NCBI RefSeq assembly: GCF_003428335.1
Contig: NZ_CP031704.1
Coordinates: 496,001-560,000 of the forward strand
Origin: Solimonas sp. K1W22B-7
GTDB taxonomy: Bacteria > Pseudomonadota > Gammaproteobacteria > Nevskiales > Nevskiaceae
Direction: 5' to 3'
Length of the DNA stretch: 64,000 nucleotides
The notes beneath the pieces were generated by a model. That model was not told the DNA's origin. It saw only the letters and a program-made list of their open reading frames with translations, and searched no databases. Made by a program: the position numbers and the translations under genes. Each line of letters begins with the position of its first letter. Position 1 is the stretch's first letter. Below, piece by piece: positions 17,454 through 24,979 of the stretch.

Positions 17454-18939
17454 GGCGCAGCACCTTCGGCTGGGCGGCGGAGTGCGGCGGCTGCGCTTCC
17501 AGGTGCGCCGGGTCGGCGATGGCGGTGCGCAGCATCATCTCGCGGTCTTCCTGGTAGTGGTGCCGGACGATCCAGGGCATGGTGCGGCCCTGGCGCGGCA
17601 GCAGGTGCCGGGCGCGCTGCACGTAGCCGGCGTTGAGCTGGTCCAGCACGCTGGTGTCGAGCCGCACGTTGTCGCGGTCACGCGGGATGACCACGGCCTG
17701 GTCGTGCTGGTCCATGTGCGCGAACAGGCGGCAGAGGTAGAGGCTGGACATGTCGGCCTTCATCGTCCACGACAGGTTGATGTAGCCGAAGATCCAGGCG
17801 AAGTTCGGCAGGTCCTGCAGCAGCACGCTCTTGTAGGCCATCTTCTCGGCGACGTTGTAGGGCGCGCCGTCGACACGCAGCGCCATGCCCCCGAACATCT
17901 GCACGGAAAGCCCCGTGGCGGTGACGATGATGTCGGCCTCCAGCACCTTGCCCGAGGCGAGGCGGATGCCGGTGGCGGTGAAGCGGTCGATGCCGTCGGT
18001 GACCACGTCGGCGCGGCCCTTGCGGATGGTGGTGAACAGGTTGGCGTTGGGCACGGCGCAGAGGCGCTGATCCCAGGGCCCGTACTGGGGGTTGAAGTCC
18101 TTCATCGTGAAGCGCTCGCCGAGATGGCGCTTGGCCTGGCCGACGAAGAAGCGGCGCATCGCGTTGGGGAAGCGCTTGCAGAGCTTGTAGGTGGTCTGCC
18201 AGATCTCCAGGTTGCGCTTGCGCGCCAGGGCATAGCTCCAGCCCTCGGGGAGTACCTTGTCGAGCACCTGGGTCATGCGGTCCCAGCCCGGCAGCGAGAA
18301 GATGTAGGTCGGCGAGCGCTGCAGCATGGTCACCTGGGAAGCCTTCTCGGCCATCGCCGGCACCAGGGTCACCGCGGTGGCGCCGCTGCCGATCACCACC
18401 ACCTTCTTGCCGCTGTAGTCGAGATTCTCCGGCCACTGCTGCGGGTGGATGATCTGGCCCTGGAACTGCTCCTCGCCCTTGAAGGCCGGGCGATAGCCCT
18501 GGTCGTAGTTGTAGTAGCCCTGCGCGCTCACCACGAAGCGGGCCTGGTAGCTGCGCTTCTCGCCGCTGGGCTCATGCGTGGCGCTGATGGTCCAGAGCTG
18601 CGATTCGCTGTCCCAATCCGCCGCCGTGCAGTGGATGCCGTACTCGATGCGCTCGGCCACGCCGAAGTCGCGCGCCGCATCGCCGAGGTAGTTGCGGATG
18701 CTGGTGCCGTCGGCGAGCGTGCGGTAGTCGCGCCAGGGCTTGAACTGGAAGCCGTAGGTGAACATGTCCGAGTCCGAGCGCACGCCCGGGTAGCGGAACA
18801 GGTCCCAGGTGCCGCCGACGCGCTTGCGGCGCTCCAGCACCAGGAAAGACTTGCCCGGCTGCTCGGTCCTGAGCCTGCAGGCCATGCCGATACCGGACAC
18901 GCCGGCGCCGATGATCACTACATCCAGAACCTTGCTCAC
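17443..18939 (-). CDS. Baeyer-Villiger-type flavin monooxygenase
   Basis: 498 residues. FAD motif IIGAGVSGIGMA at residues 9-20; the BVMO fingerprint FxGxxxHxxxW is present as FQGQIIHPQQWP; the NADPH Rossmann motif is VVVIGSGATAVTL. It inserts oxygen next to a ketone carbonyl. The GTG start is supported by GAGGAG eight bases upstream and by similarity beginning at MSKVLDVVIIGAG. First gene of an operon with an esterase; an AraC-family regulator is transcribed divergently 104 bp away and probably controls it. Confidence 0.9.
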   Translation of the reverse strand: MSKVLDVVIIGAGVSGIGMACRLRTEQPGKSFLVLERRKRVGGTWDLFRYPGVRSDSDMFTYGFQFKPWRDYRTLADGTSIRNYLGDAARDFGVAERIEYGIHCTAADWDSESQLWTISATHEPSGEKRSYQARFVVSAQGYYNYDQGYRPAFKGEEQFQGQIIHPQQWPENLDYSGKKVVVIGSGATAVTLVPAMAEKASQVTMLQRSPTYIFSLPGWDRMTQVLDKVLPEGWSYALARKRNLEIWQTTYKLCKRFPNAMRRFFVGQAKRHLGERFTMKDFNPQYGPWDQRLCAVPNANLFTTIRKGRADVVTDGIDRFTATGIRLASGKVLEADIIVTATGLSVQMFGGMALRVDGAPYNVAEKMAYKSVLLQDLPNFAWIFGYINLSWTMKADMSSLYLCRLFAHMDQHDQAVVIPRDRDNVRLDTSVLDQLNAGYVQRARHLLPRQGRTMPWIVRHHYQEDREMMLRTAIADPAHLEAQPPHSAAQPKVLRRAA

Positions 18940-19007
18940 TGATTTCTCCTCACTGCGGTTTCGAGCTTTCGGGTGGACGCATCTTCGGCAAGTTCTCCCG
19001 TCGGCGC

Positions 19008-19044
19008 TTGACTTTTGGAGACAGGTTCTTTGCAATTGGAGACA
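19008..19044 (+). promoter_or_regulatory. Candidate promoter and tandem repeat in front of the AraC-type gene
   Basis: TTGACT (19008-19013) and TGCAAT (19031-19036) are spaced by 17 bp, a plausible sigma70 promoter. TTGGAGACA occurs twice, at 19015-19023 and 19036-19044, exactly 21 bp (two helical turns) apart, the usual layout of an AraC-family binding site. If the promoter is real, transcription would begin at or next to the ATG at 19044, leaving almost no leader. Confidence 0.4.
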
Positions 19045-20063
19045 TGTCGACCCTAGTCCGGGCCGCCGGCATGCGCGGGGCCGCCGAGGCGCTGCGCGAG
19101 CGCGGCATGGCCATCGAACCGCTGATGGACCGCCTGCAGATTCCCCGCGCGGCCCTGGCCGACGAGGAACTGCGCATCTCGCTGCCGGCCTATGGCCAGC
19201 TGATGGAACTGGCCAGCGAGGCTCTCGCCTGTCCCGATCTCGGCATGCAGATCGCCGAGCGGCAGGACATCGGCATCCTCGGCCCGCTGGCGATCGCGGC
19301 GCAGAACGCCTCGACCATGGGTGAGGCGCTGAAGGTGATGAGCGGCTTCCTGCACACGCACTCCAACGGCATCCGCCTGAGCCTGCATCCCGAATCGCCG
19401 CTGCCCGGCCAGACCAGCCTGCGCATCACCCTGATCACGCCGAGCTGGCAGACGCGCCGGCAGATGATGGACCTCTGCCTGGCCGACCTGCATCACTTCG
19501 TCGCCTTCCTCGCGCAGGCCCCGCCGCCGCTGCTGAACGTCACCCTGCCGCATACGCCGCTGGCCTCGCCGCAACGCTACGCGGAGTGCTTCGGCCACGC
19601 CGTGGAATTCGGGCGCCCCCATGCCGACCTGGTCGTGCCCAGCGGCTTCCTCGCCCGGAGCCTCAGCGGCACGGTGGCCGCGCTGCACCGCCTGAGCCTG
19701 GAATACCTGAAGCTCGCCTTCGAGGGTGGCGGCAAGACCATCGGCGAACAGGTGGAGGAAATCCTGCGCCGCGCACTCTCCAGCACCCGCGGCAGGCGGG
19801 AGGTCGTCTCACGTCTGCTGGGCCTGCACCCGCGCACCCTGCAGAGACGGCTGGAGGCCGAGGGGCTGGTGTTCTCCGACATCGTCGATGCCGTGCGCCG
19901 CGACCAGGCGCGGCACTGGCTCACCGAGTCCGACGTGCCCCTGGCCCACGTCGCCGACATCCTCGGGCTGGCCGACCAGGCCGTGCTGTGCCGCAACTGC
20001 GCGCGCTGGTTCGGGCGCTCGCCCTCGGTGATCCGCGCGCGGGGCGTGTCGGTGGCGCGCTAG
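19044..20063 (+). CDS. AraC-family transcriptional regulator (OruR/PF12625 type)
   Basis: 339 residues. The N-terminal two thirds match the arabinose-binding-like domain found in OruR/ArgR-type AraC regulators (ELRISLPAYGQLMELASEAL, LGMQIAERQDIGILGPLAIAAQ). The C-terminal 90 residues form the double HTH (SRLLGLHPRTLQRRLEAEGL; VPLAHVADILGLADQAVLCRNCARWFG). Divergent from the BVMO-esterase operon and so its likely regulator. The stop codon TAG starts a repeated 20-nt motif. ATG 19044 is chosen at the family start; its SD-like GGAG is very close. Confidence 0.85.
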   Translation: MSTLVRAAGMRGAAEALRERGMAIEPLMDRLQIPRAALADEELRISLPAYGQLMELASEALACPDLGMQIAERQDIGILGPLAIAAQNASTMGEALKVMSGFLHTHSNGIRLSLHPESPLPGQTSLRITLITPSWQTRRQMMDLCLADLHHFVAFLAQAPPPLLNVTLPHTPLASPQRYAECFGHAVEFGRPHADLVVPSGFLARSLSGTVAALHRLSLEYLKLAFEGGGKTIGEQVEEILRRALSSTRGRREVVSRLLGLHPRTLQRRLEAEGLVFSDIVDAVRRDQARHWLTESDVPLAHVADILGLADQAVLCRNCARWFGRSPSVIRARGVSVAR

Positions 20064-20216
20064 GGCCTGTTGACACTACGGCAGTCGCTGCAGGAAACGA
20101 TCCCGCCTCGGCGATGTCTGGATCATATGAAGGGCTGGAGAAATGAACCTGTCCTCTTCTCACGTCCCCCTTCTGGCCGGATGCCCACGGATCGCTACTG
20201 CTTCAGGAGAAAACCG

Positions 20217-20675
20217 ATGAGCGAAACCATCTTCGAGGCGCTGCGCGAGAGCCACGACCGTCAGCGCGCCCTGTGCCGGAAGCTGCTGCGGTCAAAGGCG
20301 CACACCGCGCAGCGCACGCAGGCCTTCACGGAACTGCGGATCGAGCTTGCCGCCCATGCGGCGGCCGAGGAGCGCCATCTCTACGTGCCGATCCTGATGG
20401 AAGACATGGGCCTGTCCCCGGCCCGGCATGCCTTGCATGAGCACCACCAGATGGACGAACTGGTCGAGGACCTGCAGGTACTGGATCACTCGGGCCGTTC
20501 CTGGGTGGCCAGCGCACGCAAGCTCTCGGACAAGGTTCACCATCACCTGCGTGAAGAAGAGAAGAAGTTCTTCCAGGTCTCCGGAAAAATCCTCGACGAC
20601 GTGCAGAAAGTGCGGCTGGCCAAGCGGTATCGCAAGGAGTACGCGAGGATGGTGGCGTCGCTTGCAAGCGGCTAG
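20217..20675 (+). CDS. Hemerythrin HHE-domain protein
   Basis: 152 residues. A four-helix hemerythrin-like fold with iron ligands suggested by ESHDRQRALC, LAAHAAAEERHLY, ALHEHHQMDELV and VHHHLREEEKKFF. HHE proteins bind a di-iron centre and are connected with oxygen, nitric oxide or iron sensing and storage. AGGAGA lies 8 bases before the ATG. The frame extends upstream but without family similarity. It ends about 55 bp before the IS30 element and shows no operon partner. Confidence 0.85.
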   Translation: MSETIFEALRESHDRQRALCRKLLRSKAHTAQRTQAFTELRIELAAHAAAEERHLYVPILMEDMGLSPARHALHEHHQMDELVEDLQVLDHSGRSWVASARKLSDKVHHHLREEEKKFFQVSGKILDDVQKVRLAKRYRKEYARMVASLASG

Positions 20676-20708
20676 GGCCGCTTCGATTCAATCGAAAACT
20701 GCTACACC

Positions 20709-20731
20709 CGTCATGCCGGCGGAAGCCGGCA
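20709..20731 (+). repeat. Dispersed palindromic repeat, GTCATGCCGGC type (interrupted by IS30)
   Basis: CGTCATGCCGGCGGAAGCCG lies immediately left of the IS30 element, and its completion ATCCAGTCCC follows the right end at 21765. Related copies lie at 21806-21830 (inverted) and 32537-32568. This is the insertion target of the IS. Confidence 0.7.
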
Positions 20732-21765
20732 CGTGAGTTCACAAACCAAATGCAACACCCTATTACGAGGGTGCTGCAATGGGACGCAAGAGCTTTGAGC
20801 AGTTTGGAATCGAGGAACGGTGTGAGATTTCCCGTCGGCGCCAAGCCGGGGAGTCGATCCGGCAAATTGCGGCAGCTCTGGATCGCGCGCCATCGAGCAT
20901 TTCTCGGGAACTGAAGCGCAACACTGGCGCGACGGGCTACCAGAGCGTCTATGCCGGCGAGCAAGCTCGGGCGCGCCGCTGGCAAGGTAGCCGGCTTCTG
21001 CGTGATGCCGAGCTGCAAGCCAGGGTTCTGGAGGGATTGCGCCGAGGCTGGTCTCCCGAGCAGGTATCGCGGCGGCTGGCTCAGCAGGATCTGCAGATCA
21101 GCTACGAGAGCATCTATCGCTTCATTGCCGCCCAGATCGCCCGGACCAACGACTTTTCCTGGCGTCTCTATCTGCCCCGTGCCAAGAGCAAGCGCGGCTT
21201 CCGTGGCCGCAAGGGCGGCAGCCCGGCAGAGCACATCCAGCAGCGGGTTTCGATCGAAAAGCGCCCCAAGGCTGCGGCTGACCGGCGCCAGGCGGGACAC
21301 TGGGAAGCCGACCTGATGCTCTTTGCGCGCTATGGCCAAGCCATCCTGACCCTGCATGAGCGAACGTCCCGGCTGACCGCCATCGTCCGCCAGCCCAGCA
21401 AGGCCGCTGCGCCGGTGGCGCAAACCCTCCAGGCCTTGCTGGCCCCACTGCCCCCAGCCCTGCGCCGCAGCATCACCTTCGACAACGGCACCGAATTCGC
21501 CTTGCACTACACCCTGCATCAGCCCCTGGGCTTGCAGACCTATTTCTGCGATCCGCATTCCCCCTGGCAGAAGGGTGGCGTCGAGAATGCCAACGGGCGT
21601 TTGCGCCGCTGGCTACCCCGGGGAACCAACGTCGAAGACCTCTCACCAGACCAACTCTTGCAGATCGCTCAGATCTACAATCACACGCCACGCAAGTGCC
21701 TCGGCTTCAAAACCCCAGCCGAGGTCTTCGCCAAAGTGTTGCATTTCAAATGTGAATCCACCGCA
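20729..21765 (+). mobile_element. IS30-family insertion sequence with 3-bp target duplication
   Basis: The element spans about 20732-21762 (1031 bp). Terminal inverted repeats are imperfect; their inner cores read AAATGCAACAC at 20748-20758 and its complement GTGTTGCATTT at 21736-21746, with outer TTCACA/TGTGAA matches. A GCA trinucleotide flanks both ends (20729-20731 and 21763-21765). Removing the element and one GCA restores ATGCCGGC-GGAA-GCCGGCAT, a perfect palindrome that belongs to a dispersed repeat in this window. IS30-type transposases often prefer palindromic targets. Confidence 0.85.
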
Positions 21766-21798
21766 TCCAGTCCCGCAACATCAGCCAACGCTTCCTGA
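20779..21798 (+). CDS. IS30-family transposase
   Basis: 339 residues. N-terminal HTH (ERCEISRRRQAGESIRQIAA) and second HTH region, then a DDE catalytic core: GHWEADLM (first Asp), ITFDNGTEF (second Asp), WQKGGVENANGRLRRWLP (Glu), all diagnostic of IS30. The frame passes through the right terminal repeat and ends about 12 codons into flanking DNA, so the C-terminal residues are host-encoded. It appears intact and could still be active. Confidence 0.92.
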   Translation: MGRKSFEQFGIEERCEISRRRQAGESIRQIAAALDRAPSSISRELKRNTGATGYQSVYAGEQARARRWQGSRLLRDAELQARVLEGLRRGWSPEQVSRRLAQQDLQISYESIYRFIAAQIARTNDFSWRLYLPRAKSKRGFRGRKGGSPAEHIQQRVSIEKRPKAAADRRQAGHWEADLMLFARYGQAILTLHERTSRLTAIVRQPSKAAAPVAQTLQALLAPLPPALRRSITFDNGTEFALHYTLHQPLGLQTYFCDPHSPWQKGGVENANGRLRRWLPRGTNVEDLSPDQLLQIAQIYNHTPRKCLGFKTPAEVFAKVLHFKCESTASSPATSANAS

Positions 21799-21805
21799 CT
21801 GGATA

Positions 21806-21830
21806 TCGGCTTTCGCCGGTATGACGTTCT
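21806..21830 (-). repeat. Dispersed palindromic repeat, GTCATACCGGC type
   Basis: On the minus strand it reads CGTCATACCGGCGAAAGCCG followed by ATATCC, the same family as the IS30 target and as 32537-32568, in opposite orientation to the target copy. Confidence 0.65.
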
Positions 21831-21851
21831 GCATGCAGTGACGCCCAAAAG

Positions 21852-21880
21852 GAAAAAGCCCCTGCGGCAACCGCAGGAGC
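21852..21880 (-). terminator. Intrinsic terminator of the csbD-like gene
   Basis: On the minus strand, stem CCTGCGG with loop TTG and CCGCAGG, closed by outer GC pairs, is followed by TTTTT. It lies 35 bp beyond the CsbD-family stop codon. Confidence 0.75.
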
Positions 21881-21915
21881 CCTCTCATGCCCGCCTGGTC
21901 TGGCGAGAGAAAGAC

Positions 21916-22173
21916 CTAGTGGTGGCCCTGGATCTTGTCCTTGACCGCTTCCACGCCTGCCTTGACCTTGGCCTTGGCATCTTCGATGCCTTCCTTGATC
22001 TCGCCCTTGAGGCGATCCTTCTTGCCTTCGGCATTCTGCAGGTGGCCCTTGGCCTCCAGCTCGTCGTCACCGATCAGGCGGCCGACCTTTTCCTTGGTCG
22101 CGCCGATCACTTCCTTGGCGTGGCCTTTGGCCTTGTCGACCGAACCACTGTGCTTGGCGTCATTCGTGTTCAT
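21916..22173 (-). CDS. CsbD-family stress protein
   Basis: 85 residues, highly charged and helical, with the CsbD pattern (SVDKAKGHAKEVIGATKEKVG; EAKGHLQNAEGKKDRLKG). CsbD-like proteins are small cytoplasmic proteins induced by general stress in several bacteria; the molecular function is unknown. GGAG precedes the ATG and a clear terminator follows, so it is a single-gene transcription unit. Confidence 0.88.
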   Translation of the reverse strand: MNTNDAKHSGSVDKAKGHAKEVIGATKEKVGRLIGDDELEAKGHLQNAEGKKDRLKGEIKEGIEDAKAKVKAGVEAVKDKIQGHH

Positions 22174-22375
22174 CGGAATCTCCGTATAGCGATGGGGGGA
22201 TCACAGCGAGTAGCACTGGTTGGACTGGCCCCGGGCCCAACCGTTCCCGTCATTCCAAATGCAGACGCGTTCATCTGCGCTCTCCCGCGGAAGATATTGC
22301 GGAATGCGGCGAAGCCATTCGTCCGATCGGGCAAGCAGCACGAAAAATCCTTGTCCTTGGCAGGCCTTCGGCCAC

Positions 22376-22717
22376 TCAGTCCTCCGGCCATTCAAACATG
22401 TAGGTCCTCTCAAGCGCGCCGTTGTACTCGGAGACATGAGTCTGGAACGTGTAGCCATGCGTCTTTGCCCATGCCGCAAGGTCTGCGGCAAGATCAGTAA
22501 ATCCGCATGGGTCGAAGGTGCCTGGTTTGTCGGCGGGCTCGCAGATTTCCAGGAACGAGGTGTCGGCGATTGACTCGGCAATCTCGTCCAAAGCGCTATA
22601 GCGGGGGTTGGTCCAGCCCCGATCCGAATACCAGGCGGCGCCGCACTTGGAGCACCTGAAGCGCACCCGCTCATCGACGTGAAGCTGTTCCGTCACCGCG
22701 TCGCATTTGCACTTCAT
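22376..22717 (-). CDS. Hypothetical protein with N-terminal zinc-ribbon cysteines
   Basis: 113 residues of unrecognised family. Cysteines at CKC (3-5) and FRCSKCGAAW form a plausible Cys4 zinc ribbon; the remainder (ALDEIAESIADTSFLEICEP ...) is acidic and soluble. CTGGAG lies about 10 bases upstream of the ATG. Base composition is more moderate than its neighbours. The roughly 200 bp between it and the csbD start hold no supported gene. Reality as a gene is likely but not certain. Confidence 0.5.
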   Translation of the reverse strand: MKCKCDAVTEQLHVDERVRFRCSKCGAAWYSDRGWTNPRYSALDEIAESIADTSFLEICEPADKPGTFDPCGFTDLAADLAAWAKTHGYTFQTHVSEYNGALERTYMFEWPED

Positions 22718-22740
22718 TCATCTGACTCCAGGACAATATC

Positions 22741-22786
22741 AAAAGGGCCGGGCTCGACCTCCTGGAGGAAAGTCGAGCCCGGCCCC
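22741..22786 (-). terminator. Intrinsic terminator after the dapA-like gene (dispersed hairpin, copy 2)
   Basis: Perfect 14-bp stem GGGCCGGGCTCGAC (22745-22758) with GTCGAGCCCGGCCC (22772-22785), loop of 13 nt, followed on the minus strand by TTTT. It lies 13 bp past the stop of the minus-strand DapA-like gene. Related to the hairpin at 16626-16672. Confidence 0.8.
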
Positions 22787-22798
22787 GTTAGGTTTCAA

Positions 22799-23665
22799 TC
22801 AGATCGCGCAGCCGGCCGAGCGCAGGGCGCGGCGCAGGCTGGCGTAGTCGCGCGTTTGCGACAGCGCGAGCGGCGGCGTGCTTTCCGCCACCCGGCCCAT
22901 CTCGATCAGCGCCCACTGCACGGCGCGCGGCAGGTTGTCCTCCGGCTGCGCCTGCAGCAGCGTCTGCAGGGGCTGCTGCAATGCCTCGGCCGCCGCGCGA
23001 TCGCCCGACAGCGCCGCATCGTGCAGCTTCCGGACCATGCGCGGGACGAGATTGGCGGTGGTCGACACACCGCCGGCAAAGCCCTCCAGCACGAAGGGCG
23101 CGGCGGCGAGGTCGCTGCCGGCGTACAGCGCGAAACCCACCGGCAGATGCAGCGCCAGCAGCTCGCGCGCGCGGGCAATGTCCGTCGCGCAATCGACGAA
23201 GCCGCTGACGCCATCTACTTGCGCGAGCGCATCGACCACGGCGGGCGCGAGCCGCTCGGCACGCGAGCGCAGCAGCAGGGGTTGCTTGACTGCCTGGGCG
23301 ACGGTCTGCACGTAATGCAGCAGCTTGTCCCTGGACGGCCCAAGCATAGTCGGCAGCGTGAGCAGAACGGCATCGGCACCCGCCTCGTCGGCGGCCTGCG
23401 CGAACTCGAGCGAGGTTTCGATCCGGTCGGCACTGATGCCGGCAATGACGGCGATGCGCCCCTCGGCCTGCCAGATCACCCGGCGCCAAAGCTCCAGCCG
23501 TTCTTCGGCGTCCAGCTTCAACGCGGCATCGAGCGCATCGCCCAGCAGCAGCGCCGCGCTGCCTTCGACCACATGCCAGTCCACCAGCGATTCCAGGCTT
23601 TCATACTTGATGGCGCCATTGGGTTCGGTGGGCGCCACCAGCTCGACAATGCTGCCCTTGATCAT
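22799..23665 (-). CDS. DapA-fold protein lacking the catalytic motifs (probable pseudoenzyme)
   Basis: 288 residues, collinear with dihydrodipicolinate synthase: MIKGSIVELVAPTEPNGAI at the start, AGADAVLLTLP, GFALYAGSDLAAAPFVLEG, VQWALIEMGRV near the end. Compared with the true DapA in this window, the Thr44-Thr45 motif GTTGES reads GDALDA, the YYNKP loop reads PTMLG, Tyr133 aligns with Arg, and the Schiff-base Lys161 in LKEAKG aligns with Val in FVDCATD. It cannot form the normal lysine intermediate. The fold appears intact, so a binding or regulatory role is more likely than decay. Own terminator; divergent from the bestrophin gene. Confidence 0.8.
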   Translation of the reverse strand: MIKGSIVELVAPTEPNGAIKYESLESLVDWHVVEGSAALLLGDALDAALKLDAEERLELWRRVIWQAEGRIAVIAGISADRIETSLEFAQAADEAGADAVLLTLPTMLGPSRDKLLHYVQTVAQAVKQPLLLRSRAERLAPAVVDALAQVDGVSGFVDCATDIARARELLALHLPVGFALYAGSDLAAAPFVLEGFAGGVSTTANLVPRMVRKLHDAALSGDRAAAEALQQPLQTLLQAQPEDNLPRAVQWALIEMGRVAESTPPLALSQTRDYASLRRALRSAGCAI

Positions 23666-23912
23666 CATGCGGATGTTCCTGGTAGGAGCGAGGCGGGCAG
23701 TATAACCACGCGTGGCGCGTTTCCCGGGAGCGAGCACTGTCCTCAGGCCCCTACGCGCGTGGGTGGTTTGCACAAGAATGGTGCGTTCGGTCAGATATAA
23801 AATAGCGGTGCAGGTGGTAAAGGGAGCGGCACGCCATCGCGGGGCGAATGGCCCGCCTTTTGCCGCAGGCAGGTCAAGAACTCGCCCTGCAGGGGCTTTT
23901 GGAGGCACCTCG

Positions 23913-24818
23913 ATGATTGTCCGCTCCCGTCTGCACTGGCTGCGCATGCTGCTTGTCTGGCGCGGCTCGGTGCTGGGCAACATCCTGCCGCAGCTGGCCG
24001 CGACAACGCTGCTGGCCGTCGCGGTGACGCTGACGGATGGCGTGGTGGCTGGCTTCAAGGTCGGGCTCACCGTGGCGCCATTCACGCTGCTGGGCATTGC
24101 CCTGGCCATCTTCCTGGGGTTCCGCAACAGCGTCAGCTACGACCGCTGGTGGGAGGCACGCAAGCTCTGGGGCGCCGTGCTCAACGACGCCCGCGCGCTG
24201 ACGCGCCAGGTCCTGAGCCTGGCGGATGCCGATGCGCCCACGCAGCAGCGTTTCGTTTATGGCGTCGTTGCGTTCGTCCACGCGCTCAAGCACCAGCTGC
24301 GCGAGACCGACGCCAGCGCCGACCTCACCCGCCTGCTCCCGCCGGAATGGAAGGATCGTGTCATTGCGGCGCGCTACAAGCCCGCGGTGATCCTGGCCAT
24401 GCTGGGCAAGATGCTGCCCGGGTTGCGCCTCATGGATTCGCCGCGGCTGGTCGCCCTGGACGTGCACCTGAGCCGGCTCAACGAATCGCTGGGCGGCTGC
24501 GAGCGTATCGCCAGTACGCCCATGCCCTTTGCCTACACGGTGATCGTGCACCGCACCGCCTACCTGTACAGCTTCCTGCTGCCCTTCGGCCTGGTCGATA
24601 CCGTCGGCGTGATGACGCCCCTGATCGTCGCGTTCGTGTCCTATACCTTCTTCGCGCTGGAGTCGCTGGCCGAGGAAATCCAGGAACCCTTCGGTGTCGA
24701 GAACAACGACCTGGCACTGGACGCCATGTCGGTCATGATCGAAACCACGGTGCGGGAGATGCTGGGGGAGACGGATTTGCCGGCACCGGTGGTGGCGGAG
24801 GGGTTTGTGTTGCGGTGA
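23913..24818 (+). CDS. Bestrophin-family (UPF0187/YneE-like) anion channel protein
   Basis: 301 residues. LGFRNSVSYDRWWEARKLWGAVLNDARALTRQ is the family hallmark, with hydrophobic pairs before it (ILPQLAATTLLAVAV; LTVAPFTLLGIALAIFL) and after (YLYSFLLPFGLVDTVGVMTP). The conserved C-terminal EEIQEPFGVENNDLALDAM is complete. Bacterial bestrophins form pentameric inner-membrane ion channels. GGAGG sits 8 bases before the ATG; upstream in-frame codons lack similarity and are excluded. Confidence 0.9.
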   Translation: MIVRSRLHWLRMLLVWRGSVLGNILPQLAATTLLAVAVTLTDGVVAGFKVGLTVAPFTLLGIALAIFLGFRNSVSYDRWWEARKLWGAVLNDARALTRQVLSLADADAPTQQRFVYGVVAFVHALKHQLRETDASADLTRLLPPEWKDRVIAARYKPAVILAMLGKMLPGLRLMDSPRLVALDVHLSRLNESLGGCERIASTPMPFAYTVIVHRTAYLYSFLLPFGLVDTVGVMTPLIVAFVSYTFFALESLAEEIQEPFGVENNDLALDAMSVMIETTVREMLGETDLPAPVVAEGFVLR

Positions 24819-24848
24819 GGGGCGGGGTTGGGCGGGGTTGGGCGGGGC
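24818..24848 (+). repeat. G-rich 10-bp tandem repeat
   Basis: Just after the bestrophin stop, GGCGGGGTTG is repeated (24821-24830, 24831-24840) with a third partial unit GGCGGGGCAG. Seven closely spaced G-runs could form a G-quadruplex on the plus strand. Confidence 0.6.
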
Positions 24849-24918
24849 AGCTCCGCCGCTGAGACTCGATGCAAGGTGGGAGTAGTTTGCCCAGACACGG
24901 CGTCTGAATTATTTACTC

Positions 24919-24942
24919 TGAACTGCCCCGGGTTTGGCCGAC
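24919..24942. mobile_element. Possible insertion-sequence terminal remnant at the island edge
   Basis: TGAACTGCCCCGGGTTTGGC resembles 16584-16610 and the general look of IS3-family terminal repeats. It lies at the left boundary of the lower-GC island (24.9-28.1 kb). No transposase nearby; a solo-end fossil is the suggested reading. Confidence 0.35.
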
Positions 24943-24979
24943 TATCCACATGAAGCGGTCAGTCGGTCGAGGCCTGTGG

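Noticed and set aside
22201-22674. 157-codon minus-strand frame overlapping the zinc-ribbon gene
   Set aside because: No SD, no motif, Ser/Pro/Arg-rich shadow composition; the alternative frame 22376-22717 is better supported.
22799-23665. Decayed dapA pseudogene
   Set aside because: Although catalytic motifs are missing, the frame is full length with conserved fold segments, normal start and a strong terminator, so a functional pseudoenzyme is more likely.
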